From Ichthyophis bannanicus (Eukaryota > Chordata > Amphibia > Gymnophiona > Ichthyophiidae), in NCBI GenBank assembly GCA_033557465.1, contig CM066033.1, positions 711,375,637-711,439,636 of the forward strand: 64,000 bases of DNA. The letters run 5' to 3'. Below the pieces are notes generated by a model, which made no database searches, had not been told where the DNA came from, and saw only the letters and a list, made by a program, of their open reading frames with translations. The translations under genes were made by a program, and so were the position numbers. Positions 8,750 to 17,587 of this stretch are shown in pieces. Every line of letters begins with the position of its first letter. Position 1 is the first letter of the stretch.

Positions 8750-9052
8750 CTTGTATCCTTGCAAGAAAACAAAAGAAAAAAAAACACAGAGCAGCACCCT
8801 CCAAACAGGTGTTTTTCTCCTATTTTTTTTTTCAATTACCCCTGTGTCTTACTCCCATCCACCACTAGACATGCCCAGGTACTTATTACCTTATGCCAGT
8901 GATGAATCCAGCTTACACAGGGTCTTTTCCTCTTTGGAACAGCTCCTGGAACAGCCACTCTTTTTTTTTCTCCAAAGTGTTGTTAAGGGGAAAATCCACT
9001 TTCCAGCTTTTAACTTGAACTTTTTTCTTTCAGATTTCAGTTGTAATCCTTG
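8750..9052 (-). other. Gyp-1 untranslated leader
   Basis: This is the space between gag and where the 5' LTR should be. It shares short blocks with the Gyp-2 leader, such as ACAGGGTCTTTTCCTC and the TGTAATCCTT stretch, plus runs of T and A. I found no primer-binding site I can assign. The 5' LTR that should follow at the right is absent. Confidence 0.6.
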
Positions 9053-9396
9053 TAATGAAGCTACAGGGTAAACCTTTTAAGACAAATAAGAGAAAATATT
9101 TTTTCACTCAACGTGTAATCGAACTCTGGAATTTGTTACCGGAGGATGTAGTAAGAGCTGTTAGTGTAGCTGGGTTTAAAAAAGGGTTGGACAAGTTCCT
9201 GGAGGAAAGGTCCATAAACCATTATTAAAAAGGGAGCCAGGATATCAATGCTTGACCCAATACATGCATTGTGGAACCTGTGTCTTTTGGGGATACTGCT
9301 AGGTACGTATGACCTAGATTGGCCACTGTTGGAAACAGGATACTGAGCTTGATGGACCTTGGTCTGACCCAGTATGGCATATCTTATGTTCTTATG
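9053..9396 (+). mobile_element. CR1-like LINE tail (second copy)
   Basis: This is the last 58 codons and the 3' UTR of the same CR1-like family as 5936-6856, in the opposite orientation. It ends with ATCTTATGTTCTTATG octamers. It sits exactly between the Gyp-1 leader and decayed DIRS-B. Its 5' end replaces the Gyp-1 5' LTR, so a deletion or recombination at this point is likely. Confidence 0.82.
9055..9228 (+). CDS. CR1-like ORF2 C-terminal tail
   Basis: The 57-residue frame begins [17 protein letters not shown] and ends [10 protein letters not shown] at a natural stop. It matches the end of the CR1 frame at 6104-6841 nearly residue for residue. It is only the tail of the protein and has no function alone. 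Confidence 0.75.
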   Translation: MKLQGKPFKTNKRKYFFTQRVIELWNLLPEDVVRAVSVAGFKKGLDKFLEERSINHY

Positions 9397-9419
9397 AGCG
9401 TTGTTTGATACCAAGGCAG

Positions 9420-10340
9420 GGCAGGTTTCCCTGCCTGCCAACCGGATACGGAAGACTCAGCAACAGGTACATCACTTTTTGTCAATGAAGCTGCCAACAG
9501 CATGATTCTATATACAACTGCTGGGATCCATGGCAGCATCCTTGGATCTAGTCCCTTGGGCTCGGGCTCACATGCAGCCTCTTCAGCAGGCCCTACTTAC
9601 GCATTGGGTGCCTCAGACTCAGTCTCAAAGATTGGGGAGTGCATTGCCAGTCTCAAGTCATTCAGGGGCAGTGGTCCCTGGTGGAGAGCAGTTGGTCCAT
9701 CATTCGCCTGGAGATGCAGGCATTGTTTCTCACTCTTTGTATTTCCATCCCCTGGTTCAGTTCACGATGGTGAGAGTATGCTCAGACAATGTGATCACGG
9801 TAGCCTACATCAACAGATAGGGGGGCACAGGCAGTGCTATCCTAGTAGAAGACGTCCAGCCATTACTGGGATGGGCAGAAGAAAATCTGACCGCCCTCTT
9901 TGCCCACAACATGCGCTGCGGAGAGCATATAGAGGCAGACTATTTCAGAAGGCATTACTTGGATCAGGGAGAGTGGAAGTTGAATGCAGCAGTGTTCCAT
10001 GAGATCACACTCCTCTGACTTGATGGTGTCCATGTCCAATGCCAAGGCGGCTAGATTCTTCAGCAGGCACATGCAGCATATGTCTGAAGGGCTCGATGCT
10101 CTCGGCGTGGAAATGGCCATTGGAGGGTCTTCTGTACATGTTTCCACCCTGGACTCTGATAAGGATGGTTACTACAGCGCTTAGAGGCTCACAGCGGTCC
10201 AGTGACCCTCATTGCTCCGGACCTCGCCGACCATGGTATGTAGACCTGGTCAGGTTCCTGATCAACAAGCCATGGCAGCTTCCAGAGAGAGTCAACCTGT
10301 TAGCACAGTGGCCGATTCTGATGTCACAGGTGGATCAATT
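9420..10340 (+). pseudogene. DIRS-B RT end, RNase H and methyltransferase-like relics
   Basis: Recognisable pieces in scattered frames are SMAASLDLVPWARAHMQPLQQALL (shown here in part; the RT C-terminal region), CSDNVITVAYINR followed by a stop and GGTGS (RNase H third Asp region), and PWQLPERVNLLAQWPILMSQ (end of the methyltransferase-like region). The catalytic YLDD of RT lies upstream of the truncation. Several stops and shifts make it a clear pseudogene. Confidence 0.68.
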
Positions 10341-11129
10341 CTTGCTTATGGCCTGGCTTTTGAGTGGGTGCGGCAGAGATGCAAGGGCTATACAGCATCG
10401 GTGATTGCAATACTGCTGAAGGCTAGGAAGAGATCTATTACCCTGGCTTATGTGTGTGTGTGGTGAGTGTTTGAGGGCTGCTGTTCTCCAAGGAATATTT
10501 GTCCCTTTGGGGCTGTGCTGCCGGATATTTTATCATTCCTCCAGGATGGTTTGGAGAAGGGGTTAGCACTCGATTCCCTGAAGGTATAGGTCACGGTACT
10601 CTCTTGCTACAGAGGACGTATGCAGGGGTGTTCCCTAGTGATGCATCCGGATATGGTATGCTTCCTCCCAAAGGTCAAGCAGTTCCGTCATCCTGCGCAC
10701 TCAGTGGTTCCTCCTTGCAACCGTAATTTAGTGCTCTCTGCCCTAACAGAGCCGCTCTTTGAGCCTTTGGCCGGGCTGTCTTTGAAGCACCTCACATTGA
10801 AGACTCTCTTTTTGGTGGTGATTTGCTCAGTGCATCGAGTCTTGGAATTGCAAGTTTTGTCTTGCAAGAAGCCTTTTTTTTCATGATATCTAAGGAGAAG
10901 GTGGTTCTGTGACCGGTTCCTTCCTTCCTCAAGGTGGTTTCCAGTTTTCATCTGAATCAGTCAGTGTCTCTCCTGGCTTTTGCGGAGTTGGGGGAGATAG
11001 AGGAGTATCGACAGTTAAGCAAGCTGGATGTGTGCAGGGTATTGTGTCGGTACCTTAAGAAAACCGCATCCCTGTGAAAGTCAGATTGCCTGTTTGTTTT
11101 GTTTGGGGGCTGTGGAAAGGTGCCAAAGC
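10341..11129 (+). pseudogene. DIRS-B tyrosine recombinase, first part
   Basis: The pieces include ILSFLQDGLEKGLALDSLKV, FEPLAGLSLKHLTLKTLFLVVICSVHRVLELQ (read in part), and KVVSSFHLNQS. They match the DIRS recombinase up to the first catalytic Arg, here in SVHRVLELQ. The C-terminal half continues beyond hAT-1 at 13121-13320, where SPANIC-like sequence (VPPANICSPG) corresponds to the PADIC box after H-x-x-R. Stops and frameshifts are frequent. Confidence 0.7.
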
Positions 11130-11218
11130 TTCTATAGCAGGGGTCTCAAACACGCGGCCCGCGAGAGAACTTTGTGCGGCCCGCGATGCAGAGGAAAGAA
11201 AAAAAAAACCCACAAACA

Positions 11219-11548
11219 AACCCCTGGCTTCTGCTGCTGCCGCCACCGTGGCAGCGGCAGAATCAACTGTCCCGCGGCCCCTTCCCGTCTGCCCGGCAAA
11301 GCATCTTTAACATCTTGTCAGCTCCATCAGCGGCAGCTTTCAGGGCCGCGAAGGGAGTAGTATTTCCCTCTCGCGGCTCTGTTAAGCCTGCCGGGGCTGG
11401 TGGGGAGGGAAATCACTCTTCTCTTCGCAGCTTGAAAAGCCCGCCGCTGATGGAGCTGACAAGATGCTTTGCCGGGCAGACGGGAAGGGGCCGCGGGACA
11501 GTTGATTCTGCCGCTGCCACGGTGGCGGCAGCAGCAGAAGCCAGGGGT
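11219..11548. repeat. hAT-1 internal hairpin
   Basis: The arms at about 11219-11329 and 11439-11548 are reverse complements over more than 100 bases, starting and ending with CCCCTGGCTTCTG and its complement. The left arm carries a 9-base local duplication (CATCTTTAACATCTTG). The loop contains GC-rich sequence with partial further pairing. Confidence 0.85.
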
Positions 11549-11574
11549 TTGTTTTGTTTTTAATTTTTAAATTT

Positions 11575-12060
11575 ACTTGGGATGATGGGGGGGAGGGGGG
11601 GTTAGGACTGAAAATGGGGTGATGGGGGGGTTAGGACTGGTAATGGGCAGATGGGGGTTAGGACTGGAGATGGTCTGATTGGGGGGCTAAGACTGAAAAT
11701 GGGGTTATGGGGGGGCTAAGAATGAAGATGGGGTGATAGAAGGGTTAGGACTGGAAGTGGGCTGTTGGGTGGCTTAGGACTGGTAATGGGCTATGGGGGG
11801 GCTACAACTGGTAATGGACTGGGGGGGGGGGTGCTAGGACTGGAAATGGGCCGAGTAGAAGGGGGAGCTTGAACTGCAAATAGCTGATGGGGACAGGGTT
11901 TTGGAATGGAAATGGGCTGAGTGGAAGGGGGCTTGGAATGGAAATGGGCTGAGTGGAAGGGGGGCTTGGAAAGGAAATGGGCTGTGAGGGGAGGGAGCTA
12001 GGACTGGAAATGGGCTGATGATGCGGGGACTAGAAGGGAGCGGATGCTGGGTGGGGCAGG
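11575..12060 (+). repeat. G-rich minisatellite in hAT-1
   Basis: The unit is about 28-40 bases with the core GGGCTAGGACTGGTAATGGG, varying in the length of its G run. A G run of 11 or more occurs near 11820. The same unit occurs in reverse orientation inside hAT-3 (16440-16990). Confidence 0.85.
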
Positions 12061-13349
12061 AGTTAGAAGGGAGTTGATGTTGGGGGACGATTAGAATGGG
12101 ATGGGATGGGGCTGGGAGAGTGAAATGGAGAGGGGAAAAATATTTTGTGTGGGAGGGAAGAAAAATCTACAATTGGCAGGGTATTGGGAGAATAAGTGGG
12201 GATTGAGGATGGAGGGGTAAAATTTGAGTGGATGAAATAGGAATGAGGAAATAGCAAAAGGAGAAAGATTAGTATGTTAAAGCAGATGTAGAGAGAGAAT
12301 GGAAAAAAAACTAGGAGAGAAGAAAGGACAAATGGACAGCAGACAATGGAGCGTTAGCAGAAGACACGAAGAAACCAGAAGAAAGTGGCTGGAACAATTG
12401 CAACTGAAAAAAATGCACAAAAGGTAGAAAAATATCTCTTTATTTTGAATTTATTAACTGAAATATGTCAGCTCTTGGAAATGTGCATCTTTAACGTCTG
12501 CACTTTATTTAATACAAGAGGAAATTAATTTATAGTTTTATTTCTACAGTGTTGTACATTCTAAGTTTGGCTTTTGGGGTTCCCAGTTTAATTATTGTCT
12601 TCCTGTTTCTAAATTGTGATTCCTTGTTTTATGATGGTGTATGTTCTGCATGTGTAACTGAGCTGAGGTATTCTGTTTATGTAATTCCTATTTGACATTG
12701 CCACTTGTTCTCTTTCCTCAGTACGTCATGTATTGTTATTCTCTGAAATGTATTGATTTAATATTTGCAGTGTTGCCTTTTGATAGTTAGGGTATGGTGC
12801 TTTGTGAGTCCTGGTAGTGCTGTTAGGATATAGCAGGTTTGCTATGGGTTCTAAATGGGCAGTGTTTGTAGTAGTTCCTAATGTGCTTGGCGGTTGGCAC
12901 TGGTTTATAGTAATGTAGAAATCTTTTAGTCTTTCTTTATCCATACACTCATTAAGAGGCATGTTTACTAAAAGTTAGTGTATGGTAACATTATGCAAAT
13001 ATTTATGCAAATGACGCCCCTTATGCAAATGAGGCCCGCGTCTTGTGCGGCCCCCGGGTTACTCTACAAATCCTCATTTGGCCCTCAAAGCAATTTGAGT
13101 TTGAGACCCCTGTTCTATAGTGTGTTGGATGAGGGAGACAATTGCCTCCGCCTATACCGTTAGAGCTAGGCCTGCACTGATTGGTCTTGGGAAGCACGCC
13201 ACAAGGCTGTGTCATGGAAGGAGCATAGTCTGGTTCCACCAGCCAACATTTGTTCTCCAGGCAGGACTTGCGGGTCCCTCCCATGTTTAGGTACTGCTCT
13301 GGTACATTCCACTTGTTTTTGACTGGATTGGAGGGATGATACGGAAGAT

Positions 13350-13887
13350 GAAATTAGGCCTTGTCTGCTAATTGTCTTTCCTTGAGTCCCTCCAGTCCAG
13401 TCCAGGACCCTCCCAGGTTAAGAGTCTGAACTTTTCTATAGGGGGTGAAGTGCGTCAGTGATGGAAGCGAGTCTACCTGTTTTGAGGGGGGAATGATCCT
13501 GGAAGAAAGGTTTCGGGTACAGTGATGGGATCATCCTCCTTTAAGGGTGTGCATCCAGACAAGTATGTCTGTCAGCTTTGCTCATTCTCCTTATGTATAT
13601 GCTTGTTAATTTTGATGAGTGTAAATAGTTCAGCTTTGCTTTATTTCTGTTGTCTCATACTGGGCTCTCTCAGGGCCTCAAAGGGGTTGCCTTGTGGTTG
13701 CTCTCTCTTCCAAAAACTGGTTTGTCATTAGAATACTGGATTCTGGAGCTGAAGAGGGAGCTCTTATACTGTGATATCCGAATTCTGTCATGCTCGGTTC
13801 TCAGCTGCCGATAGAGGGAGATAACCCACTTGGTTTGGACTGGACTGGAGGGACTTGAAAGACATTTAGCAGGTAAGGCCTAATTTC
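13350..13887 (+). repeat. DIRS-B ICR and right terminal repeat
   Basis: An inverted repeat pairs 13350-13406 with 13835-13887. The shared core reads TCCAGTCCAGTCC on one side and GGACTGGACTGGA on the other, ending with GGCCTAATTTC. A related direct copy, GACTGGATTGGAGGGA, lies at 13321. This mirrors the ICR/right-end arrangement of DIRS-A with a different sequence. Confidence 0.75.
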
Positions 13888-13890
13888 ACC

Positions 13891-15186
13891 TTCCATATTG
13901 CTAATTTATTTGTCTTTTTCATGTTGTAGATTTTATCTCATACCTTTGCACATCTTTTGTATAATGTGTCCTTGATACAGACTTTTGAGTCAAAACATGT
14001 CAGACTCTTTTTAATCTTTATATTTGGGCTATTTTTATGTATATTCATATTTATGTTTTCATGGTTTCAATGTATTAAAAATTGTATTTATTTGACTTTC
14101 TACCCCTTTTTTTGCTGTTTTTATCACCACTCTTTATTCTTCTGTGGTAACAGCTAACACAGCTTAGTAGATAGGAGTTGCATTATATATCCAAGATTTT
14201 ACTGTAATACATACATACATACATACATACATACATACGTACGTACGTACGTACGTACGTACGTGCGTGCGTGCGTGCATACATACATGCATGCATGCAT
14301 ACATACATACATACATACATACATACATACATACATACATGCATGCATGCATGCATACATACATACATGAGAGAAACGAATATATATTTATTTAATTTTG
14401 TCTATAGTTTTCACTCAACAGGTCTATCAGCTTGGAAAGTCCTTTCACATGTTCAGTTGGGAATCCATTTTGTACGTCACATTACCGCCCAGGTAAATAT
14501 GATTTTCTTAGGTTATTGGATTGAAACATGCAATGATCTGTTTTGCTGCAGCTAAGACCAATGCAAGCTGATAAAGCATAATGAGTTGTATTTATGTCTT
14601 GATCTCTATTTCCCAACATGTAGCATGATCTGTCTACCTCATTTTGCATAGTGACCCACCAAGGAGCATCTTCCTTGTACACTCTGATGTTTTAGAAGCT
14701 ACAGTTAGGTGACCTAAAAGAGAGAAATATTTAAACAGTCATTCACTCCTCAGTGTCGGGAAGGTGCTGTTTTTGACCTTTGGATGCTCATGTAATTGAG
14801 GAATAGGGTTAGCTTAAAACAAAGTAGCCTCTTTTTGTCCACCAGACCAGTTGAGAACGTATGTGCTGTGCCTGTGAATCAGCAGATGGAGACAACAGAC
14901 TTAAGAAATGAATGCTTAATTTTATAAGAGCTCTGTGTAGCCACCTGCTTCTCCAATATTTTCTGTTTCCAGTGGATAGTTGACGAGGCATTCCATGCAG
15001 CTCTGAACCAATTTGTGTGGGAGTTTCTGGGACCAGTTAGAGAACAGGTTCCCCATTTGGGCTGTAGATGACTCTCTTCACGGGGACAGCCACATACTCT
15101 GACACCTAAATGGATTCCAGATCCCTCCCAAAAGAAGTTTTTTGTTTTTTCTATCTGGACAAGCATGATGTCCTCATTTCATATCA
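13891..15186. other. Unassigned interval between DIRS-B and DIRS-C
   Basis: The first part is AT-rich with no convincing gene. A microsatellite fills 14207-14368. The part from about 14815 to 15160 carries motifs seen at DIRS ends (CAGCAGATGGAGACAAC and CACCAGACCAGTTGAG) and may be a relic of a DIRS end in minus orientation, but I cannot show this firmly. Confidence 0.45.
14207..14368. repeat. Compound tetranucleotide microsatellite
   Basis: Blocks of ACAT, then ACGT, GCGT, GCAT, ACAT, GCAT and ACAT follow each other without a phase break for about 160 bases. Each block differs from the next by one transition. The translation gives a meaningless Met-Tyr-Val-Cys repeat. Confidence 0.95.
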
Positions 15187-16439
15187 TCCTGCTAGACCAG
15201 CCCAGACAAATGGATTGCACATTGGTAAAAACAGATAACCAATGAAATGCCTTAGATTTCAATGACATCACTCCCATGCCTCTATCAACCTGAGCTACTA
15301 GAGGGCACCTCAGTATTCTTTTTGTCTTCAACAGATGGATGGATTTTCTCAACTCTGAAGAAAATCTGAACAATTAAGAGGAGCAGGAGTGGCTCAAGGC
15401 AATCTGCTGCCTGAGGAGAAGGATGAAATAGCACCCCCCCCAATCCCCTCTGTAGAGGTGGCTGGGCGTTTTCAAAACTCCAGTCAGGGTCTGAACCAAA
15501 CCAAAAAGCTGATTAGATTATATGGAGGAAATGCAAGATGTTTGCACACCAAGGAACTAATAGAGAGCGAGAACCACAGCACAGTTTATAAAACTAAATT
15601 ATAACTCATTTTTATTTTGTTGTTATAAACTGCGTTATGGTTATTGCTTTTTCTTTTTCAACATATATTTTGCATCCACAGAACCCCCTTCAACAGTGGT
15701 TGCAGAGCAGAACCGGGACATTCACCCACAGAACTCAATATCTTAAAACATTCTCCAGTACCAGGCATATTGTGAACTAATACAAAACCCTACAACAAAT
15801 TCACTGAGTATCTATAGAGCAATTCTACCTTACCATACCATATCAGCACCAACTTCCAAAACTCACATAAGGAGCCCACCAAAAAAAGCGCCACTGTAAA
15901 TACTACAGTGGGCCCTGGAACATCCATACACCTATTTGAAAAGCTGAACATGTCAAATTTCTACAGTACAGTATAGATCTTTATGTACAAACTCCATTTT
16001 AACAGAACACCTGGGCTCAGTCACACACTCAGAACACAGACCCTCACCAAGTACAGGATAAGTGACTTACAATATAAAGTAAAAATTAAAAATATGTAGA
16101 CCAAATTTAAACTGAAACACCAAGAAGCCAGACTCCTCAATCAGTGCAACATCAGATAAGATATGCAGTTCCCTCATACAGTGTAAAATATAAAGATAGC
16201 ACAAAATCCAATTACTAAGATGAAATAAAATTATTTTTTCTACCTTTGTTGTCTGACCATTTTATTCTCTGATCATACTGGTCCCGATCTGAGGCTTCTG
16301 CTTTCCTGTCTTCTCTTAGCTCTCTTTCTGTGGTCTGTGCTCCATCTGCCATTTCTTATCTCTCCTTTTGTTTTCTTCACTTCTTTCCATCAGCCTATTT
16401 CCAGTCCCAGTAACCCTTCCTAGTATCAGCCCCTTTCCA

Positions 16440-17270
16440 GTCCTCCCAGTACTTTCTAATGTCAACTTGCATTCCCATGACTGCCACTGGTGTCCATTCC
16501 CTTCCAGTCCCCCTCCTTCCCCACTGTCCAGTCCCTTCTAATCCAAATACCATGGTAGCCCCTCAGCATCCACTCTCTTCCATTTCCATTCTCCCATCCC
16601 CTCGCATCAGCCCATTTGTAGCCCTAGCCCCCAGTTTTTTCTTCCAGGGTCAGCAGCTCTATTCTCCCCTCCCCACCATTAACCCATTCCCAGTCGAAGC
16701 CCCCCAATCAGCTCACTTCCAGTGCTAGTCCCCCCTCAACCCCATTACCAGTGCTAGCCTCCCCTAATCAGCCCATTACCAGTCCTAGCCCCCCGATCAG
16801 CTCATTTCCAATGCTGGTCCCCCATCAGCCCATTACCTGTCCTAGCCTCCCCTAATCAGCTCATTACCAGTCCCAGCCCCCCCCCTCGATCAGTCCATTC
16901 CCAGTCCTAGCCTTCCCTAATCGACCCATTACCAGTGCTAGCACCCCCATCAGCCCATTATAATCCTAACCCACACTTTCTCTCCCCTTTGTCCAGAATT
17001 TATCCCCTGTATGTCCAGTATGTCTCCCTGTCTCCCCCTTTGTCCAGCATTTGCCCCCTGTCTCTCTCCTTTGTCTAGTACTTGTCCCCTTGTCTCCCCC
17101 TTTATCCAGTATGTCCCTGTCTTCCCCTTTGTCCAGCATTTATCCCCTATCTGTCCAGCATGTCCCCTGTCCTCCCCCCTTTGTCCAACATGTCCCCTGT
17201 CCTCCCCCCTTTGTCCAACATTTCCCCCTGTCTCCCCCTTTGTCCCCTGTCATTCACGTTTGTTTCTCCT
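16440..17270 (-). repeat. Minisatellites in hAT-3
   Basis: The part 16440-16990 is the reverse complement of the hAT-1 minisatellite, with the core CCCATTACCAGTCCTAGCCC. The part 17000-17270 is a separate C/T-rich array with the unit CCCCTTTGTCCAGCATTT. Proline- and serine-rich reading frames across it are artefacts of the repeat. Confidence 0.85.
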
Positions 17271-17337
17271 TGTTCTCCTCCTGTCCCAATTCCCTCCACC
17301 TGAACCTATCATCCGGCAGCGGCGGGGACACTCCTGC

Positions 17338-17489
17338 TGTTTTAATTTTAGATTTTGCCATCTCTGCCTTGCCTCTGCCTTCCCGCCGCGTTTTTTTCCT
17401 CAAGAAACAAGAAATGCTTGCAGCAAAAAAAAAAAAATGGCGGGAAGGCAGAGGCAGGCCAGAGGCTGCAAAATCTAAAATTAAAACAG
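17338..17489. repeat. hAT-3 internal hairpin
   Basis: The arms 17338-17392 and 17439-17489 are reverse complements (TTTTAATTTTAGATTTTGC and its complement at the base, CTGCCTTCCCGCC nearer the loop). The loop contains a run of 13 A. Confidence 0.82.
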
Positions 17490-17587
17490 ATCCGGAGTGC
17501 TGGCGTCTGGAGTGCCGCCCCAGTCGGAGTGCCACCTGAGGCATTTGCCTCAAGTGGCCTAATGGAAGAACCACCCCTGAAGAGGAG

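Larger units (their letters stand above)
3368..9052 (-). mobile_element. Gyp-1, Ty3/Gypsy (Gmr1-like) element lacking RT and 5' LTR
   Basis: Read on the minus strand it holds a leader (9052-8750), gag with a SCAN-like capsid, protease, integrase, a polypurine tract and the 3' LTR. Protease runs directly into the integrase zinc finger, and no RT or RNase H is present anywhere. In the Gmr1-like group integrase precedes RT, so the layout fits that group with RT-RNase H deleted. A CR1 copy interrupts integrase at 5936-6856. The 5' LTR is missing; the leader runs straight into CR1 sequence at 9053. Confidence 0.85.
11138..13112. mobile_element. hAT-1, non-autonomous hAT transposon
   Basis: Terminal inverted repeats CAGGGGTCTCAAAC are perfect at both ends. 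A perfect 8-bp target duplication, TTCTATAG, flanks it at 11130-11137 and 13113-13120. These two facts define a hAT element. No transposase frame is present, so it is non-autonomous. Inside are a long GC-rich hairpin, a G-rich minisatellite and an AT-rich tail. The tail (12510-13112) is shared with hAT-2. Subterminal GCGGCCCGCG motifs repeat near the left end. Confidence 0.9.
9397..13890 (+). mobile_element. DIRS-B, decayed DIRS element of a separate terminal family
   Basis: The remains run from the end of RT through RNase H and methyltransferase-like regions to the recombinase, then an ICR-like inverted repeat and right end. The terminal sequence (TGGACTGGAGGGAC...) differs from DIRS-A and DIRS-C, so this is a third family. 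No frame of useful length survives. hAT-1 (11138-13112) splits the recombinase region. The left end is truncated against CR1 sequence at 9397. Confidence 0.78.
15384..17579. mobile_element. hAT-3, non-autonomous hAT transposon
   Basis: A perfect 8-bp target duplication, AAGAGGAG, lies at 15376-15383 and 17580-17587. The ends CAGGAGTGGCTC and (complement) CAGGGGTGGTTC are imperfect inverted repeats. The empty site can be seen in DIRS-G, where the same DIRS leader is uninterrupted near 50500. No transposase frame is present. Reading the element from its right end, the order is hairpin, minisatellite, then an AT-rich tail, the same order as in hAT-1. Confidence 0.88.

Noticed and set aside
11138..13112. 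Autonomous hAT with a hidden transposase
   Set aside because: No frame of useful length or with hAT motifs is present; the interior is hairpin, minisatellite and AT-rich DNA.
14164..14368. Cys/Met/Tyr-rich repeat protein frames on both strands
   Set aside because: They are translations of the ACAT/ACGT/GCAT microsatellite.
14207..14368. CRISPR-like array
   Set aside because: The repeats are simple and tandem without spacers, and the genome is eukaryotic.
16459..17574. Proline/serine-rich open frames
   Set aside because: They are translations of the C-rich minisatellites inside hAT-3 and have no start context or domain.
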